A stretch of 64,000 nt of DNA from Anaerolineaceae bacterium (GTDB lineage: Bacteria > Chloroflexota > Anaerolineae > Aggregatilineales > Phototrophicaceae). Below, piece by piece: positions 62,633 through 64,000 of the stretch. The stretch lies in NCBI GenBank assembly GCA_020634165.1, contig JACKCF010000001.1, positions 496,001 to 560,000 of the forward strand, in the 5' to 3' direction. Every line of letters starts with the position of its first letter. Positions within the stretch are counted from its first letter, which is position 1. The notes under the pieces were generated by a model, which was not told the origin of the DNA, ran no database searches, and was given only the letters and a program-made list of their open reading frames with translations. Both the position numbers and the translations under genes were made by a program.

Positions 62633-64000
62633 ATGAAAGTAATGCTGCTCTTCCCTCCGAATTGGACGCCCAGTATGCCGCATCTGGCATTACCCACATT
62701 GACCGCATACCTGCGCCAACACGGTATCGAAGTGATTCAGCGTGACTTGAATGCGACCACATTTGACGAAATCCTGACGCGCGATTACATGTTGCACACC
62801 CTGGCCAAATTGCGTGAGATGTACGGCGCGGATGCCAGCCACTATCCTGAAAATCGCCGTAACATCCCCAAGCAGGAGCAGGTCGCCTGGGCACTGCACG
62901 AAGGGCCGCGTATCGCCAATCAGGTGGAACACGCCAAGCGCACGATGAAGAGCCAAACTTTCTTTGATGGCGAAAAGAGTCTCAGTGCTTTCGAGACGGT
63001 CATCATGGCCCTGGAAATTGCTTCCCTGCCTTACTATCCCGCGTCGCTCAATCTGCAAACCTACATCTCCGCCCACCCAACGGATAGCAGCGAAGCCCTC
63101 TTGGAAGCGGTCCACGACGAGGATCACAATATCTTCCTCGGCATTTTCCGCAATGGCATCCTGGAAGAGATCAAGCGCGAACAGCCCGATGTCGTCGGCA
63201 TCTCGATCCCTTCCATGCCGCAGATGCTTGCCGGAATGACCCTTGGCTATCTCATCAAGCAGGAATCAGGGTTGGATTGCCATGTCACCATCGGTGGGCC
63301 GCACGTCAGCATGCTGCGTGATGAACTGGCCAAAGTACCGCGCATTTTTAGCCTGTTCGATAGCGCGGTCGTCTTTGATGGTGAGGTGCCGCTGCTGCAA
63401 TTGACGCAGGCCATAGCCGAGGGGCATGACCTTGCACAGGTGCCCAATCTCGTCTATCGCGATGGTGATCAGATTCGCGTCAATGAGCGTAAAACGCCGG
63501 AAAAAATCGGTGATCTGCCGCTGCCGGATTTTGATGGCATGCCACTGGATAAATACCTCGCGCCGCAGCTTGCACTCCCATTGCTGACCGCGCGTGGTTG
63601 CTACTTTGGCAAATGCGCTTTCTGCAACGTCGGCTATGGTGAACCGGAATCGTTCAGCCAATTGCGCGCGGAACAACTGGCGGACCAGATGATGATCCTG
63701 CGCGAAAAATACGGTGTGCGCCATATTTTCTTCTCCGACGAAGCCATCACGCCCAAAAACCTGCGCCATCTGCCGTCTGTACTCAAGGAATTGGATGCGC
63801 AGTTCCATTGGGGTGGCTGCGTCCGCTTCGAGAAGGTCGTTAGCAAGGAGATGCTTGACGGCATTGGTGAGGCCGGTTGCCGCATGATCCTCTTTGGCCT
63901 GGAGAGTGCCTCGGAAGCAGTCGTCAAGCGCATGATTAAGGGCACCTTCGCCGATGATATGAGCCGCATCCTTATTGATAGTGAACAAGCAGGCATCTGG
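62633..64000 (+). CDS. B12-binding-domain radical SAM protein (3' end outside window)
   Basis: 456 codons are open from the ATG at 62633 to the window edge, with no stop. The N-terminal cobalamin-type domain has MKVMLLFPPNW, LTAYLRQHGIEVIQRDLN, QPDVVGISIPSMPQMLAG and CHVTIGGPHVSMLRDEL. The usual DxHxxG cobalamin histidine motif is not obvious. The radical-SAM site is TARGCYFGKCAFCNVGYG, a CX4CX2C spacing seen in some members with CYWGKC-type motifs, followed by IFFSDEAITP. Such proteins catalyse methylation or other radical reactions; the substrate is unknown. Upstream repeats separate it from the importer. Confidence 0.87.
   Translation, partial: MKVMLLFPPNWTPSMPHLALPTLTAYLRQHGIEVIQRDLNATTFDEILTRDYMLHTLAKLREMYGADASHYPENRRNIPKQEQVAWALHEGPRIANQVEHAKRTMKSQTFFDGEKSLSAFETVIMALEIASLPYYPASLNLQTYISAHPTDSSEALLEAVHDEDHNIFLGIFRNGILEEIKREQPDVVGISIPSMPQMLAGMTLGYLIKQESGLDCHVTIGGPHVSMLRDELAKVPRIFSLFDSAVVFDGEVPLLQLTQAIAEGHDLAQVPNLVYRDGDQIRVNERKTPEKIGDLPLPDFDGMPLDKYLAPQLALPLLTARGCYFGKCAFCNVGYGEPESFSQLRAEQLADQMMILREKYGVRHIFFSDEAITPKNLRHLPSVLKELDAQFHWGGCVRFEKVVSKEMLDGIGEAGCRMILFGLESASEAVVKRMIKGTFADDMSRILIDSEQAGIW

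Noticed and set aside
1..64000. tRNA and rRNA genes
   Set aside because: Intergenic gaps were read for cloverleaf-like or ribosomal sequences and none was recognised; a dedicated tRNA search was not possible.

Overview
The window looks like a chromosomal segment of a heterotrophic bacterium specialised in plant-polysaccharide breakdown. The most likely source is the Chloroflexota (Anaerolineae-like). This is inferred from the protein mix: sulfatase, SARP-type ATPase/TPR regulator, KamA plus ATP-grasp pair, PA14/SH3 secreted protein, family-5 ABC importer, and GH67/UxuA genes. No rRNA or other marker gene is present to prove it. No tRNA, rRNA or CRISPR array was recognised.

Layout. 1-3250 (+): Gfo/Idh oxidoreductase, ThuA-like protein and GH1 beta-glucosidase. 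3239-9710 (-): divergent Cpn60 chaperonin, a 1016-residue kinase/M23/aminotransferase fusion, and a GH63-like hydrolase, apparently one transcription unit. 9711-10534 holds no gene but has a 36-bp perfect palindrome. 10535-20697 (+): a 2839-residue secreted multidomain protein (SGNH, Sde182-like, nine PKD-like repeats, two LamG) and a PA14/SH3b secreted protein. 20784-26324: two divergent sugar-acid units, (-) FGGY kinase and 2-hydroxyacid dehydrogenase, (+) GntR, KDPG aldolase and a shikimate-dehydrogenase-like protein. 26484-34774: double-MerR regulator, a decayed LacI remnant, a sulfatase with an apparently frameshifted tail, a HEAT-repeat membrane protein, lysine 2,3-aminomutase with an ATP-grasp ligase, a quinone-reductase-like protein and a small membrane protein. 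35014-39604: serine hydrolase and a SARP/ATPase/TPR regulator. 39775-50672 (-): GH3 glycosidase, ClpB, 2H phosphoesterase, an unknown protein, Gfo/Idh, GH67 alpha-glucuronidase and mannonate dehydratase. 50795-51793 is an IS110-family transposase followed by its structured non-coding end. 52303-62414 (+): two tandem oligogalacturonate-lyase-like proteins, an unknown protein, a GntR/FCD regulator (-), and a complete five-gene family-5 ABC importer. 62633-64000 is a B12-binding radical SAM gene cut by the window end.

How the genes work together. GH67, GH3 and GH1 would release glucuronate, xylose and glucose from hemicellulose. UxuA and KDPG aldolase are two steps of glucuronate catabolism, and the FGGY kinase would feed xylulose into central metabolism. 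The PL22-like proteins and the ABC importer would handle pectin- or uronate-derived oligosaccharides under the FCD regulator. Uronate isomerase, fructuronate reductase and KDG kinase are not in the window.

Non-coding structure is prominent. There are two families of short palindromic intergenic repeats, several clear hairpin terminators, two possible regulator operators, and a candidate bridge RNA region next to the IS110 transposase. The most unusual gene sets are the chaperonin/fusion/glycosidase operon and the KamA/ATP-grasp pair.
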